The position numbers were made by a program, and so were the translations under genes. A stretch of 64,000 nucleotides of DNA from an uncultured Acidobacteriia bacterium (lineage in GTDB: Bacteria; Acidobacteriota; Terriglobia; Bryobacterales; Bryobacteraceae): the NCBI GenBank assembly GCA_903892565.1, contig CAITIX010000006.1, forward strand, positions 1 through 64,000, in the 5' to 3' direction. This document shows, piece by piece, positions 51,373 to 59,678 of this stretch. A model generated the notes under the pieces. It was not told the DNA's origin and made no database searches. It saw only the letters and a program-made list of their open reading frames with translations. How positions within the stretch are numbered: position 1 is the first letter of the stretch; each line of letters opens with the position of its first letter.

Positions 51373-52737
51373 ATGAGCTATAACCTTGATCAATACTTCA
51401 TTCAGCATCCGCATGAATACGACCCGAAGCGGTTGTATAGCCAGAACAACGCGGATTGGCAGTATCGCGTCGATCACGACCGGATGCGCAAGGAGCGTCT
51501 TTCCAAGCTGCAGACGCAGCTGAAGACCCGCGACATCGGTGCGATGGTGGTCTACGCCGGCGCCAACGTGCGCTACGCCACGGGTTCTTATCAGGGTAAC
51601 TGGAAGTACAACATCAACATCCGTTACGCCGTTGTGCCGGCCTCGGGCGATCCGGTGCTGTTTGAAACCGCTGGATCGGATTTCCACTGCGCGCACATCG
51701 ATCTTCCGTGGATGGGCAGCAACAACATCCGTCCCGCGATGACGTGGCAGTGGGCTGAAGGCGCCGTGCCGCACATGGTGGGCAAGATGGTCGGCGGCAT
51801 CGTCGACGTGCTGAAGGAACACAACCTGATGAAGGAGCGCGTCGCCATCGATAACCTCGATATGGCTGCTCTCCGCGGCTTCCAGGAAGCGGGCGTCAAC
51901 ATCGTGGACGGCTGGCCGGTGATCTCGGCTGCCCGCGTCATCAAGACGCGCGACGAAATCGAATTGCTCAAGATGGCCTCGTCGATTGGCGACGCCGCCA
52001 TGTGGAAGATCAAGCACGAATGGCTGAAGCCGGGCGTTCGTGAACGTGAAATCGAAGCCAAGGTGCACGAGTTCATGCTCGAGCGCGGCTGCGAAATCAT
52101 CTATGACATCATCGTGGCGTCGGGCGGTAACACCAGCCCCTATCGCCGTTGGGCCACCGATAAGATGATCCGCCAGGGCGACATGGTCATCATCGACATC
52201 AATGCCGTTGGACCTGGTGGTTACTTCATCGACTTCGTCCGCAACTTCAAGTGCGCCCAGAAGATGAACCAGCAGGAAATCGATCTGTACAAGGAAGTTT
52301 ACGATTCCATGTACGCCGGTATCGAAATGCTGAAGCCGGGCAACACGACGGCCGACGTGGTCGCGAAGTTCCCCAAGTACGACGACGACGTGTACGGCAC
52401 TTGCACCCTGCAGCAGTTCGCGCACTCCATCGGTCTCACGCTGTACGAAGGCATGTGGATGTCCCGCGGTTACTCCTTGAAGTACCCGGCCGAGATCAAA
52501 GAGAACATGTACTTCGCGATCGAAACCTTCGCCGGCCACCCGAAGCTCCGCCAGACGTCGCGTCTGGAAGAGAACGTTCTGGTCAGCAAGGACGGCCCCG
52601 TGGTGTTCACCCAGATGGAACACATGGAAGAAACCGGTTGCAAGTGGGAACCGACGCACGGCATCTACGCCCCGGTTAAGTGGACCGCTGACGACGTCAC
52701 CGTGGTTCCGGAAGGCATCACATGGCAAAAAAAGTAA
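51373..52737 (+). CDS. M24-family (creatinase/prolidase-fold) metalloenzyme
   Basis: 454 aa. N-terminal creatinase-like domain (about 35-195), C-terminal pita-bread domain (about 200-440). All five M24 metal ligands can be read: Asp near 275 and 287 (VIIDINAVGPGGYFIDFVR), His near 351 (QFAHSIGL), Glu near 384 (AIETFAG) and Glu near 399 (SRLEENVLV). The family covers prolidases, creatinase and the DMSP lyase DddP; which applies is unknown. Codon choice here and in the next two genes looks strongly biased (AAG, CTG, ATC), as for abundant proteins. The 3' end contains a slippery heptamer and overlaps the next gene by 16 bases. Confidence 0.88.
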   Translation: MSYNLDQYFIQHPHEYDPKRLYSQNNADWQYRVDHDRMRKERLSKLQTQLKTRDIGAMVVYAGANVRYATGSYQGNWKYNINIRYAVVPASGDPVLFETAGSDFHCAHIDLPWMGSNNIRPAMTWQWAEGAVPHMVGKMVGGIVDVLKEHNLMKERVAIDNLDMAALRGFQEAGVNIVDGWPVISAARVIKTRDEIELLKMASSIGDAAMWKIKHEWLKPGVREREIEAKVHEFMLERGCEIIYDIIVASGGNTSPYRRWATDKMIRQGDMVIIDINAVGPGGYFIDFVRNFKCAQKMNQQEIDLYKEVYDSMYAGIEMLKPGNTTADVVAKFPKYDDDVYGTCTLQQFAHSIGLTLYEGMWMSRGYSLKYPAEIKENMYFAIETFAGHPKLRQTSRLEENVLVSKDGPVVFTQMEHMEETGCKWEPTHGIYAPVKWTADDVTVVPEGITWQKK

Positions 52738-53699
52738 TCGCCGTTACCGACTCTCCGTTTCCGAATCTGGATTCCGCCCGCGCGACGGTAGCCAAGATCG
52801 GCGGCGAAATTGTCCAGGCAAAATCCGGCACACCCGAGGCGATCCTAGAGGTCGCCCGGAATGCCGATGCGATTTTGACCACGTACGCGAAGGTCACGAC
52901 CGAAGTGGTTTCGGCCTTGACCCAGTGCAAGATCATTGCGCGCTTCGGCATCGGCGTGGATAACGTCGATATCGATATGGCCACCAAGAAGGGAATCGTC
53001 GTCACGAAGGTTCCCGACTATTGCATCGACGAAGTTTCGGATCACGCGATGGCGCTGTTGCTCTCCATCGTGCGCAAGATTCCGTATTCCAACAAGCTGG
53101 TGCAGGGCGGACGTTGGGAAATGCCGGCCGTGGTGCCGATCGCGCGTTTGCGCGGACGGACGCTCGGTTTGGTGGGCTTCGGACGCATCCCGCAGCTGGT
53201 CGCTCCCAAGGCGCAAGCGTTCGGGATCAACGTGGTCACCTACGATCCGTTTGTTCCCAAGGACGTTCTGGCGAAGGCCAACGTAAAGCACGTGGAGTTT
53301 GAGGAACTGCTCAAGATCTCCGATTACGTTTCGCTGCACTGCCCGTTGATGCCGGAAACCAAGCACATCATGAACGCCAAAACGTTCGCCATGATGAAGC
53401 CGGGTTCCTACATCGTAAACACCGGCCGCGGTCCACTGATCGACGAAGCCGCTCTCGCGGTAGCGCTCGATAAGGGCCAGCTCGCTGGTGCGGCGCTCGA
53501 CGTGGTGGAGAAGGAACCACCGACCGATTCGCCGATTATGGGACGCGATAACGTAATCATCACGCCCCACACTGCGTTCTATTCCGAAGAAGCGCTTCTC
53601 GACCTGCAGACCAAGGCAGCCGAGGAAGTGGTGCGCGTTCTCTCCGGTGAGGCTCCGAAAAATCCCGTTAATCCCGACGCGTTGAAAGTGGCGGGCTAG
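52722..53699 (+). CDS. D-2-hydroxyacid dehydrogenase (CtBP/SerA-like)
   Basis: NAD-dependent 2-hydroxyacid dehydrogenase, 325 aa. Catalytic triad present: Arg in VNTGRGPLIDEAAL, Glu in VVEKEPP, His in ITPHTAFYSEEA. The Rossmann motif reads GFGRIPQ, with Pro at the third Gly position. No ACT or regulatory domain. The ATG overlaps the M24 gene by 16 bases and has GGAAGG 6 bases upstream, inside that gene, so independent initiation is possible. Alternatively it is reached by -1 frameshifting, since VIAVTDS follows directly from the slippery site in this frame. Confidence 0.92.
   Translation: MAKKVIAVTDSPFPNLDSARATVAKIGGEIVQAKSGTPEAILEVARNADAILTTYAKVTTEVVSALTQCKIIARFGIGVDNVDIDMATKKGIVVTKVPDYCIDEVSDHAMALLLSIVRKIPYSNKLVQGGRWEMPAVVPIARLRGRTLGLVGFGRIPQLVAPKAQAFGINVVTYDPFVPKDVLAKANVKHVEFEELLKISDYVSLHCPLMPETKHIMNAKTFAMMKPGSYIVNTGRGPLIDEAALAVALDKGQLAGAALDVVEKEPPTDSPIMGRDNVIITPHTAFYSEEALLDLQTKAAEEVVRVLSGEAPKNPVNPDALKVAG
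52727..52734 (+). promoter_or_regulatory. In-register A_AAA_AAG slippery heptamer
   Basis: In the M24 frame the last codons are CAA AAA AAG TAA, which presents A_AAA_AAG, the heptamer used for -1 frameshifting in E. coli dnaX. Slipping back one base avoids the TAA and enters the hydroxyacid dehydrogenase frame (GTA ATC GCC). A Shine-Dalgarno-like GGAAGG lies 11 bases upstream. No downstream stem was verified. Confidence 0.6.
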
Positions 53700-53730
53700 T
53701 TCGAAATTTATAGCAAAAGGAATATATAGA

Positions 53731-54975
53731 ATGTCCCAACAAGAACCCTGGAAGACAGATAAGTGGTTTGTAAGCCCGTGGAACTTTGCTCCGGAAGTGG
53801 TGTCGCAACTCCACTTCCCCAAGCAGGTGAAGTTCTACGACATCACGCTGCGTGACGGCGAACAGCAGGCCGGCGTCATTTTCACGAAGGACGACAAGAT
53901 CCGCATCGCCGAAGGTCTGGCCGAAGCCGGTGTGCATCGCATCGAAGCCGGAATGCCGGTGGTTTCGCCCGCCGACACCGCTGCGATCAAAGAGATCGTG
54001 AAGCGCAACCTTGGACCGCAGGTGTTCGCGTTCTCCCGCTGCATGGTGGATGATGTGAAGCGCGCGGTGGATTGCGGCGTTTCGGGCATCGTCATGGAAG
54101 TGCCCTCCAGCCCGCACATCATCGAATACGCCTACAAGTGGCCGCTGCAGAAGGCCATCGATCTTTCGATCGAATCCACGGCGTATGCGAAGTCGCAGGG
54201 CCTGGAAGTGGTCTTCTTCCCGATCGACTTTACGCGTTCCGACATCAAGTGGGTGTTGGACCTCATCACGAAGGTCGCCACCGAAGGTCACATGGACGCT
54301 CTCGCGCTGGTCGACACGTTCGGCGTGACCTCGCCGCACGCCATGCAGTACCTGGTGCGCGAAGTGAAGAAGCGCGTCAACAAGCGTCTGGAAGCGCACT
54401 TCCACATGGACTTCGGCATGGGCATCGCGAACACCGTGATGGCCGTGGCGGAAGGCGTCGAAGTGATCCACTCCACCGTGCTCGGACTCGGCGAGCGCGC
54501 CGGCAACGTGCCGATGGAAGAAACCGCCATGGCGCTGTTGACCATGTACGGCCTCGACACCGGCATTAAGTACGACAAGCTGTTCGGCTTGTCCAAACTG
54601 GTCGAAAAGCTCTCCGGCCACAAGGTTCCGTCGAACCGTCCGGTCGTGGGCGACAGCCTGTTCCACGTCGAAAGCGGCATCATCGCCAGCTGGTGGATGA
54701 ATTGCGGTCAGGACAAACCGACCGAACTGTTCCCCTACACGTGGGACGTGGTGGGCCAGCCTCCTCCGAAGATCGTCGTCGGCAAGGGCAGCGGCATCGA
54801 CACCATCAAGGCGCGCCTGAAGGCCCTGAACGTCACCGCGACCGAAGAGGAAGCGATGAAGGTTGTGATGGCCGTGAAGGAATACTCCATGTCGACCAAG
54901 GATCTTCTCACCGACGAGGAGTTCAATAAGGTCCTCAAAGCCACGTTGCCCGTTGCGGCAGCGAGCGTGAAGTAA
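53731..54975 (+). CDS. HMGL/LeuA-like TIM-barrel enzyme (isopropylmalate/homocitrate synthase-like)
   Basis: 414 aa, single catalytic TIM barrel plus C-terminal helical part; no LeuA regulatory domain. Family motifs: FYDITLRDGEQQAGV, EAGMPVVSPAD and the metal-binding HxH in HFHMDFGMG near residue 223. Typical LeuA and NifV proteins have HxHNDxG, so the Asn is Met here, suggesting a distinct acceptor or a lyase reaction. It should either condense an acyl-CoA with a 2-oxoacid or cleave a 3-hydroxyacyl-type substrate. It lies 31 bases after the dehydrogenase and 12 before the zinc dehydrogenase. Confidence 0.85.
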   Translation: MSQQEPWKTDKWFVSPWNFAPEVVSQLHFPKQVKFYDITLRDGEQQAGVIFTKDDKIRIAEGLAEAGVHRIEAGMPVVSPADTAAIKEIVKRNLGPQVFAFSRCMVDDVKRAVDCGVSGIVMEVPSSPHIIEYAYKWPLQKAIDLSIESTAYAKSQGLEVVFFPIDFTRSDIKWVLDLITKVATEGHMDALALVDTFGVTSPHAMQYLVREVKKRVNKRLEAHFHMDFGMGIANTVMAVAEGVEVIHSTVLGLGERAGNVPMEETAMALLTMYGLDTGIKYDKLFGLSKLVEKLSGHKVPSNRPVVGDSLFHVESGIIASWWMNCGQDKPTELFPYTWDVVGQPPPKIVVGKGSGIDTIKARLKALNVTATEEEAMKVVMAVKEYSMSTKDLLTDEEFNKVLKATLPVAAASVK

Positions 54976-54987
54976 TCAACCTTCCAC

Positions 54988-55998
54988 ATGAAAGCAATTG
55001 TTCTACGAGCCCCAGGTCAACTGGGGCTCGACTCTTTAGACCGGCCCGATCCAGGGCCGAATCGTGTGCTGGTGCGCGTGACGCACTCCGGCATTTGCGG
55101 AACTGACCTCGGCATCTTCAGCGGCCGGATTCCCGTGAAATATCCGCGTGTGATGGGTCACGAAATGGCCGGTGAAGTCGTTGAAGGCGGCGATTCCATC
55201 AAAGCCGGCACGCGCGTGATTATCGATCCCGCGTACAATTGCGGCACCTGCTTCTTCTGCAAAGAGGGCTTGTTCAATCTTTGCCCGAATGGTGGATTGA
55301 TTGGCCGCGACACGGACGGTGGCTTTGCCGAATACCTAGCCGTGCCGCGGAAGCTCGTATTTCCGCTGCCGGAATCTCTCCCCAATAAAAATGTGCCGTT
55401 GATCCAGGTCTTGACCACCTGCTATCACGGGCAGCAGCGCATTACGATTCGTCCGGGCGATACGGTTGTCGTGCTTGGCCTCGGCGTGGGTGGAATGCTG
55501 CACGCGCAATTGGCGAAGGCCGCGGGTGCGAAGGTCATCGGCGTGGCGCGTAGTGAATGGAAGCGTGGACTCGCGAAGAAGCTCGGCGCGGACATCGTTC
55601 TTCCGAGTGATGCGACTACGGTGGGCGCAGTGAAAGAAGCCACCGATGGGCGTGGTGCGGACATCGTCATCGAATGCACGGGGAAACTGCCTGTGCTGAG
55701 CGAAGGCATCGCGATGGCGCGTCCTGGCGCACAGATTCTGTTGTTCGGAATCACGTCGGCAAAAGAAGGCGCTCTGCCGTTTTATGATCTCTACTTCAAA
55801 GAGCTCACGGTGCAGAATGGCCGTGCGGCGGTGGGGAAAGATTTCGAACCGTCCATCGCACTCGCTGCGAGCGGGAAAGTGCAGCTTGATCCGTTGATCA
55901 CGCATCGTCTGCCGATTACCGAAGCGGTGGAATCGATGAAGATGCTGGAGAACGACGTGGATGGCCGGATGAAGATTATTCTCGAGAATACGTTCTAG
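54988..55998 (+). CDS. Zinc-dependent medium-chain alcohol/polyol dehydrogenase
   Basis: 336 aa. Catalytic zinc ligands: Cys in SGICGTD, His-Glu in MGHEMAGEV. Structural zinc site: four Cys in NCGTCFFCKEGLFNLC. NAD-binding fold with VLGLGVGGMLHAQLA (GxGxxG variant). Closest in pattern to threonine, sorbitol or galactitol-phosphate dehydrogenases. It is the last gene of the same-strand cluster, starting 12 bases after the LeuA-like gene; convergent with Uma2, 17 bases apart. Confidence 0.92.
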   Translation: MKAIVLRAPGQLGLDSLDRPDPGPNRVLVRVTHSGICGTDLGIFSGRIPVKYPRVMGHEMAGEVVEGGDSIKAGTRVIIDPAYNCGTCFFCKEGLFNLCPNGGLIGRDTDGGFAEYLAVPRKLVFPLPESLPNKNVPLIQVLTTCYHGQQRITIRPGDTVVVLGLGVGGMLHAQLAKAAGAKVIGVARSEWKRGLAKKLGADIVLPSDATTVGAVKEATDGRGADIVIECTGKLPVLSEGIAMARPGAQILLFGITSAKEGALPFYDLYFKELTVQNGRAAVGKDFEPSIALAASGKVQLDPLITHRLPITEAVESMKMLENDVDGRMKIILENTF

Positions 55999-56015
55999 TA
56001 AAACGGATCTGCTCT

Positions 56016-56513
56016 CTACTCGAAGGTGCCCTTGGGGCCTAATTCTACTCCCAACTCGGGCACCTTCAAGCTTTCCACTTCCTGCAATCCGGATTCGTAC
56101 CTGTAAAGATGCCGCCCGTGCGGATCTACCAGCCACACGTGTGCCACGCCCCACTTTTGGAAGGCTTCGAGCTTGTCGCGCACCTGAGTAAGGCGATCAT
56201 CGGGCGATAGAATCTCAATAACAATTAACGGCGGCGCGTCCGGAATTTGCGAAGGCTCCACGCCGTGGAATACCGCGACGTCCGGGATCAGGTACAGGCC
56301 TTCGCGCAGCTTCATGCGCACTTCACTGCAGGGGAAGATCGAGAGCGATTGGCGCAAGGCTCCGAAAAACAGCAGCAGGAGCATCTGCGTTTTTCCGTGC
56401 AGGTAATCGGGCAAAGTTCTCTCCAGAACGTCGCCATCCCGATACTCACGATCCAAGTCCGGGTATGAAGTACGAAGATAAACTTCGACCGGCATTCCGG
56501 GTCCTGCGCTCAT
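56016..56513 (-). CDS. Uma2 family PD-(D/E)XK endonuclease-like protein
   Basis: 165 aa of the Uma2/DUF820 family, restriction-endonuclease fold, abundant in cyanobacteria and acidobacteria and functionally unresolved. Core pattern: LIPDVAVFHG, PLIVIEILSPDD (the D/ExK strand) and DKLEAFQKWGVAHVWLVDPH. No mobile-element genes flank it. Single gene, 60 bases beyond the end of the lipocalin-like gene. Confidence 0.9.
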   Translation of the reverse strand: MSAGPGMPVEVYLRTSYPDLDREYRDGDVLERTLPDYLHGKTQMLLLLFFGALRQSLSIFPCSEVRMKLREGLYLIPDVAVFHGVEPSQIPDAPPLIVIEILSPDDRLTQVRDKLEAFQKWGVAHVWLVDPHGRHLYRYESGLQEVESLKVPELGVELGPKGTFE

Positions 56514-56573
56514 GGTTTCAGGATAGCTCGCAAGGGAGTAGTGTCGAAGCCGCGAGAAAACTCTCGACCCAAC

Positions 56574-57083
56574 TTAGCGCGCCCGTTCCCAGATGAGGCG
56601 GTTTTCGTTCGGACCGTTCGGATACTTGAGCAGTATCCGATCCTTGGTAAGAAATTCAGCGGATCGAACTCTATCAAGTCCCGCTGCTCCTGGTCTAACG
56701 TCTCCCCTTGTGTGATGTGTCACCGTGTGCTTCGTTTCGTCAACCTCGAAGGCGCCAAAGTATGAAATGCAGCCGCCCAAAACTTCTAAAGCATGTTCGA
56801 AATTCAGTTCCTTCACCCACGCTAGATTACCGCCCGGGTTGGGAAGTTTGCGGCGATCTGCATTCATAATCTGCGCTGACATCCGTCCACTCGCGTCATA
56901 GATAATCTGTCCAACGGCATTCTTGCCGCATGGGTACGTAATCTCTCCGGTCGCGGCGTTCGTTTCGTCCCAGGAGATCAGGTCCCACGCGCCAAGTATC
57001 CTCTCGCGAATCGACGGTTGCTTCGTTTGCGCGCCCACCAACGGTGCGGCGACGATCACTGAAAACACATGTCGGCGGTTCAT
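56574..57083 (-). CDS. Exported lipocalin-like domain protein
   Basis: 169 aa from the ATG at 57083, which has GGAG upstream and begins a short signal (MNRRHVFSVIVAAPLVGAQ). The track ORF is 45 codons longer and runs through the divergent amidase promoter. One lipocalin-5-type domain: RILGAWDLISWD, YDASGRMSAQIMNADR, LGGCISYFGAFEVDETKHTV and LIWER at the end. These small calycins are common beside enzymes in soil bacteria and of unknown ligand. It is divergent from the long amidase. Confidence 0.82.
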   Translation of the reverse strand: MNRRHVFSVIVAAPLVGAQTKQPSIRERILGAWDLISWDETNAATGEITYPCGKNAVGQIIYDASGRMSAQIMNADRRKLPNPGGNLAWVKELNFEHALEVLGGCISYFGAFEVDETKHTVTHHTRGDVRPGAAGLDRVRSAEFLTKDRILLKYPNGPNENRLIWERAR

Positions 57084-57232
57084 CCGGAGCTCCTTGACTT
57101 GGGATGTTACCACACGCATCACGAACGACCACGTGCGCGGCGAGCCCGCGTCTTGACCCCTTCCCGCGGGCTGTGCTGTAATTGCCGACATCCGGTCCCC
57201 CGTTAAGGCCGGTCCCATCGGGAGGAACTAAA

Positions 57233-59659
57233 GTGTATCGAAAGACATCGGCAGTTACCTGGATATTCGCCGGCGCGGCCGCATTAGTTGTTTCCGTGAT
57301 GCCGCCGCAAGGGGCGGAGGCGCAACAGGCTGCACCGCCCGCAGCCACTTTCCGATTCCATTTGCAGGAAGCCACTATTAGCGACATCCATCGGGCCATA
57401 CGCGGAGGCCAGCTCACGTGCCACCAACTTGTGCAGCTATATCTGAATCGCGCGAAAGCATACAACGGCACAAGTGATCGTCTGATCACCGCAGACGGCG
57501 CGCCGATCCCGCAAGCGTTCGGGACCATGCGCGCGCTATCGCCCATCAAGTTTCCCACGGAGACGGTGGGTATTCGAACGCTCGTGCCCGATTACGATCA
57601 ATACATCGGCACGCCGCTGGAGTTCGGACGCATGGAATCCACGGCATCCGATCCGAGCGTGCAGCAGCAATATGGCATGACGATCGGCACGCCGAACTCG
57701 GCACAGATCAACGCGCTCGCGACGCTGAACATCCGGGGAGAGCGCTCCATCACCTGCAAAGGTGATCGCGATAAACCGCTGTCCGCAGGGCCGCTGCCTG
57801 TCGGGTCGCCTGCCGTCTGCGAACAATTTCGCCGCCTGCCCGATGCGCTCGAACGCGCGTCCGAGCTCGACCAGCAGTATGGCCGCAATCCCGATCTCAA
57901 TGCGATGCCCATGTACTGCGTCGTGTTTTCGTTCAAGGATCCCTTCGACACGATGGACATGCACAGCGCGGGCGGTGGCGACGCGCGTTACGACATCGAT
58001 TTCCCCGCGCGCGATCACACGCTCGTCGCCCAGTTGCGCAAAAAGGGCGCGATTATTTGCGCGAAGGCGGTCAATACGGAATACAATGGGCGTCCGGCGG
58101 ATCCGGGCGGAAAGAACAAGCCGACGGTGCAGTTGCTCTCGACGCAAGGGTATCAACGCAGCTCGTGGGCGGGAAATCCCAGTAGCGCGTATGACAGCAC
58201 TCGTGCGGGATCGCTGGGCTCGAGTTCAGGATCGGGCGCGTCGGTTAGCGCGAACCTCGTCACATGCAGCCTGTGCGAGGAAACCAGTTTGAGTTGTCGA
58301 GGGCCTGCGAATCACAACTCGGTAGCGCTGATCTTGCCACACAAGTCGATGATCTCGTTCCACGGCGGCGGCATCGGCGCGGACGTTTATGAGGACCGCA
58401 CTGGCATTCATTGCCGCTATATCGGCGATTCTGCCAAGGTGCTCGATGCGTTGAAAGATCCCGTGAACGGCTACTACGATCCACGCGATGTTTTCACGAC
58501 CGTTCCGCGAACCAGCATTTATCCCGGCTCCTTCGCAAAAGCCGCAGCCGAGCCGGGCGCGCGGGGATCGCTCAAGGGCATGCGCATCGGCGTGATTCGC
58601 GAATCGATGCTGAAATTCCCTGGCGTGAAGGCGGATGAGCCGATTGTGGATGCGGCGGCCAAGGAAATCAAGAACGTGCTGGGCGATTTCCTTGGGGCGA
58701 CGCTCGTGGAATCGACCGATCCTCTGTGGCCGGACGATCCGCAGATCGACAACATGAAGCCGTCCTACAATCAGGCGCTCGCGCAGTTGGTCAGCTTGTT
58801 CTATCCGGAGATGCTCTATCAACTGAACCGGGCGGGGCAGCCCGAGTTTCCGGAATTCGTAGCGCGCATCAAGCCGACCGAATTCGCGCCGGGAAAAGTC
58901 TTCGGCACGGGCACGATGGCGCCGATCGATTACATGCTGGCATTGGCCGAGGGCCGCGAGCCGCTGCCGAAGAATCTCAACATCCGTTATATCCAGCAGG
59001 TGGTGGAATCGAACGCCTTCCGCTACCATTTCACGCAGTACGCCGAGCGCCGCGCGGCCGATTGGAAAGAGCGCGGCTTCACGGAAACGCTTGTGAATTT
59101 CCACGAGCTCAACTTGCGCTCGAAGTTTTGGGGCGACGACCAACGGGCTGGGTTCAAGAACTGGGAAGAAATCGACGATATGCGGCGTCCGGTCGACGAG
59201 CGCCAGGGTGTCGATCACAAATTGAAGCTGCGCGAGTTGCTGCGTCGCCTCGACATGAAAGTGATGATGGAAAATAAACTGGACTTGGTGGTGCGGCTGC
59301 ATTATTCGTTGCCGCCCGGCAAGATCGGCCTCGCGCCGCAGCCTGCACCCGTGGGAGATGTGCGCGGCGAAATCCGTTACGGGCCGCACGCCGGCGTGAC
59401 CGAGGTGCTGATCCCTGCGGGCTACGTGCGCACGGTGTATGATCCGACGTACCGCCTCAGTCCCGATAAAAAGCGCTATATACCGACGAACAATGACACG
59501 CCGACGATGCTGCCGGAGCCCGGCGTGCCGTTTTCACTGGTGTTTCGCGCCGATCCGGGACGTGAGGATGTGATCCTGAAGGTCGCCTCGGCGTATCAGA
59601 TGGCTTCGAAACGGCGCGTTCCACCACCGATGTACAAGCCGCTGGCGGGCGAGCCGTAG
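57233..59659 (+). CDS. Exported long-form amidase (amidase-signature family)
   Basis: 808 aa, much longer than the usual 450-550. GTG start at 57233 with GGAGG 7 bases upstream and a signal peptide after it (WIFAGAAALVVSVMPPQGAEA). The Ser-cisSer-Lys triad can be placed: Lys in GAIICAKAVNTEY near 280, cis-Ser in GSSSGSGASVS near 328 and nucleophile region EETSLSCRGPA near 352, which replaces the standard ETGGSIRxPA. Insertions between residues 130 and 260 and about 250 extra residues at the C-terminus account for the size. It hydrolyses an amide; the substrate is unknown. Convergent with doxX-like, 19 bases apart. Confidence 0.85.
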   Translation: MYRKTSAVTWIFAGAAALVVSVMPPQGAEAQQAAPPAATFRFHLQEATISDIHRAIRGGQLTCHQLVQLYLNRAKAYNGTSDRLITADGAPIPQAFGTMRALSPIKFPTETVGIRTLVPDYDQYIGTPLEFGRMESTASDPSVQQQYGMTIGTPNSAQINALATLNIRGERSITCKGDRDKPLSAGPLPVGSPAVCEQFRRLPDALERASELDQQYGRNPDLNAMPMYCVVFSFKDPFDTMDMHSAGGGDARYDIDFPARDHTLVAQLRKKGAIICAKAVNTEYNGRPADPGGKNKPTVQLLSTQGYQRSSWAGNPSSAYDSTRAGSLGSSSGSGASVSANLVTCSLCEETSLSCRGPANHNSVALILPHKSMISFHGGGIGADVYEDRTGIHCRYIGDSAKVLDALKDPVNGYYDPRDVFTTVPRTSIYPGSFAKAAAEPGARGSLKGMRIGVIRESMLKFPGVKADEPIVDAAAKEIKNVLGDFLGATLVESTDPLWPDDPQIDNMKPSYNQALAQLVSLFYPEMLYQLNRAGQPEFPEFVARIKPTEFAPGKVFGTGTMAPIDYMLALAEGREPLPKNLNIRYIQQVVESNAFRYHFTQYAERRAADWKERGFTETLVNFHELNLRSKFWGDDQRAGFKNWEEIDDMRRPVDERQGVDHKLKLRELLRRLDMKVMMENKLDLVVRLHYSLPPGKIGLAPQPAPVGDVRGEIRYGPHAGVTEVLIPAGYVRTVYDPTYRLSPDKKRYIPTNNDTPTMLPEPGVPFSLVFRADPGREDVILKVASAYQMASKRRVPPPMYKPLAGEP

Positions 59660-59678
59660 AGTTGGTGTATTTGCCGAG

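Noticed and set aside
51319-52728. 469-aa minus-strand ORF opposite the M24 gene
   Set aside because: Antisense shadow created by strongly GC-biased third positions of the M24 gene.
56016-56513. Uma2 gene as part of a mobile or defence element
   Set aside because: No transposase, methyltransferase, toxin partner or terminal repeats nearby; it looks like a lone chromosomal Uma2 gene.
58226-59389. 387-aa minus-strand ORF opposite the amidase
   Set aside because: Antisense shadow; no ribosome-binding site or recognisable domain.
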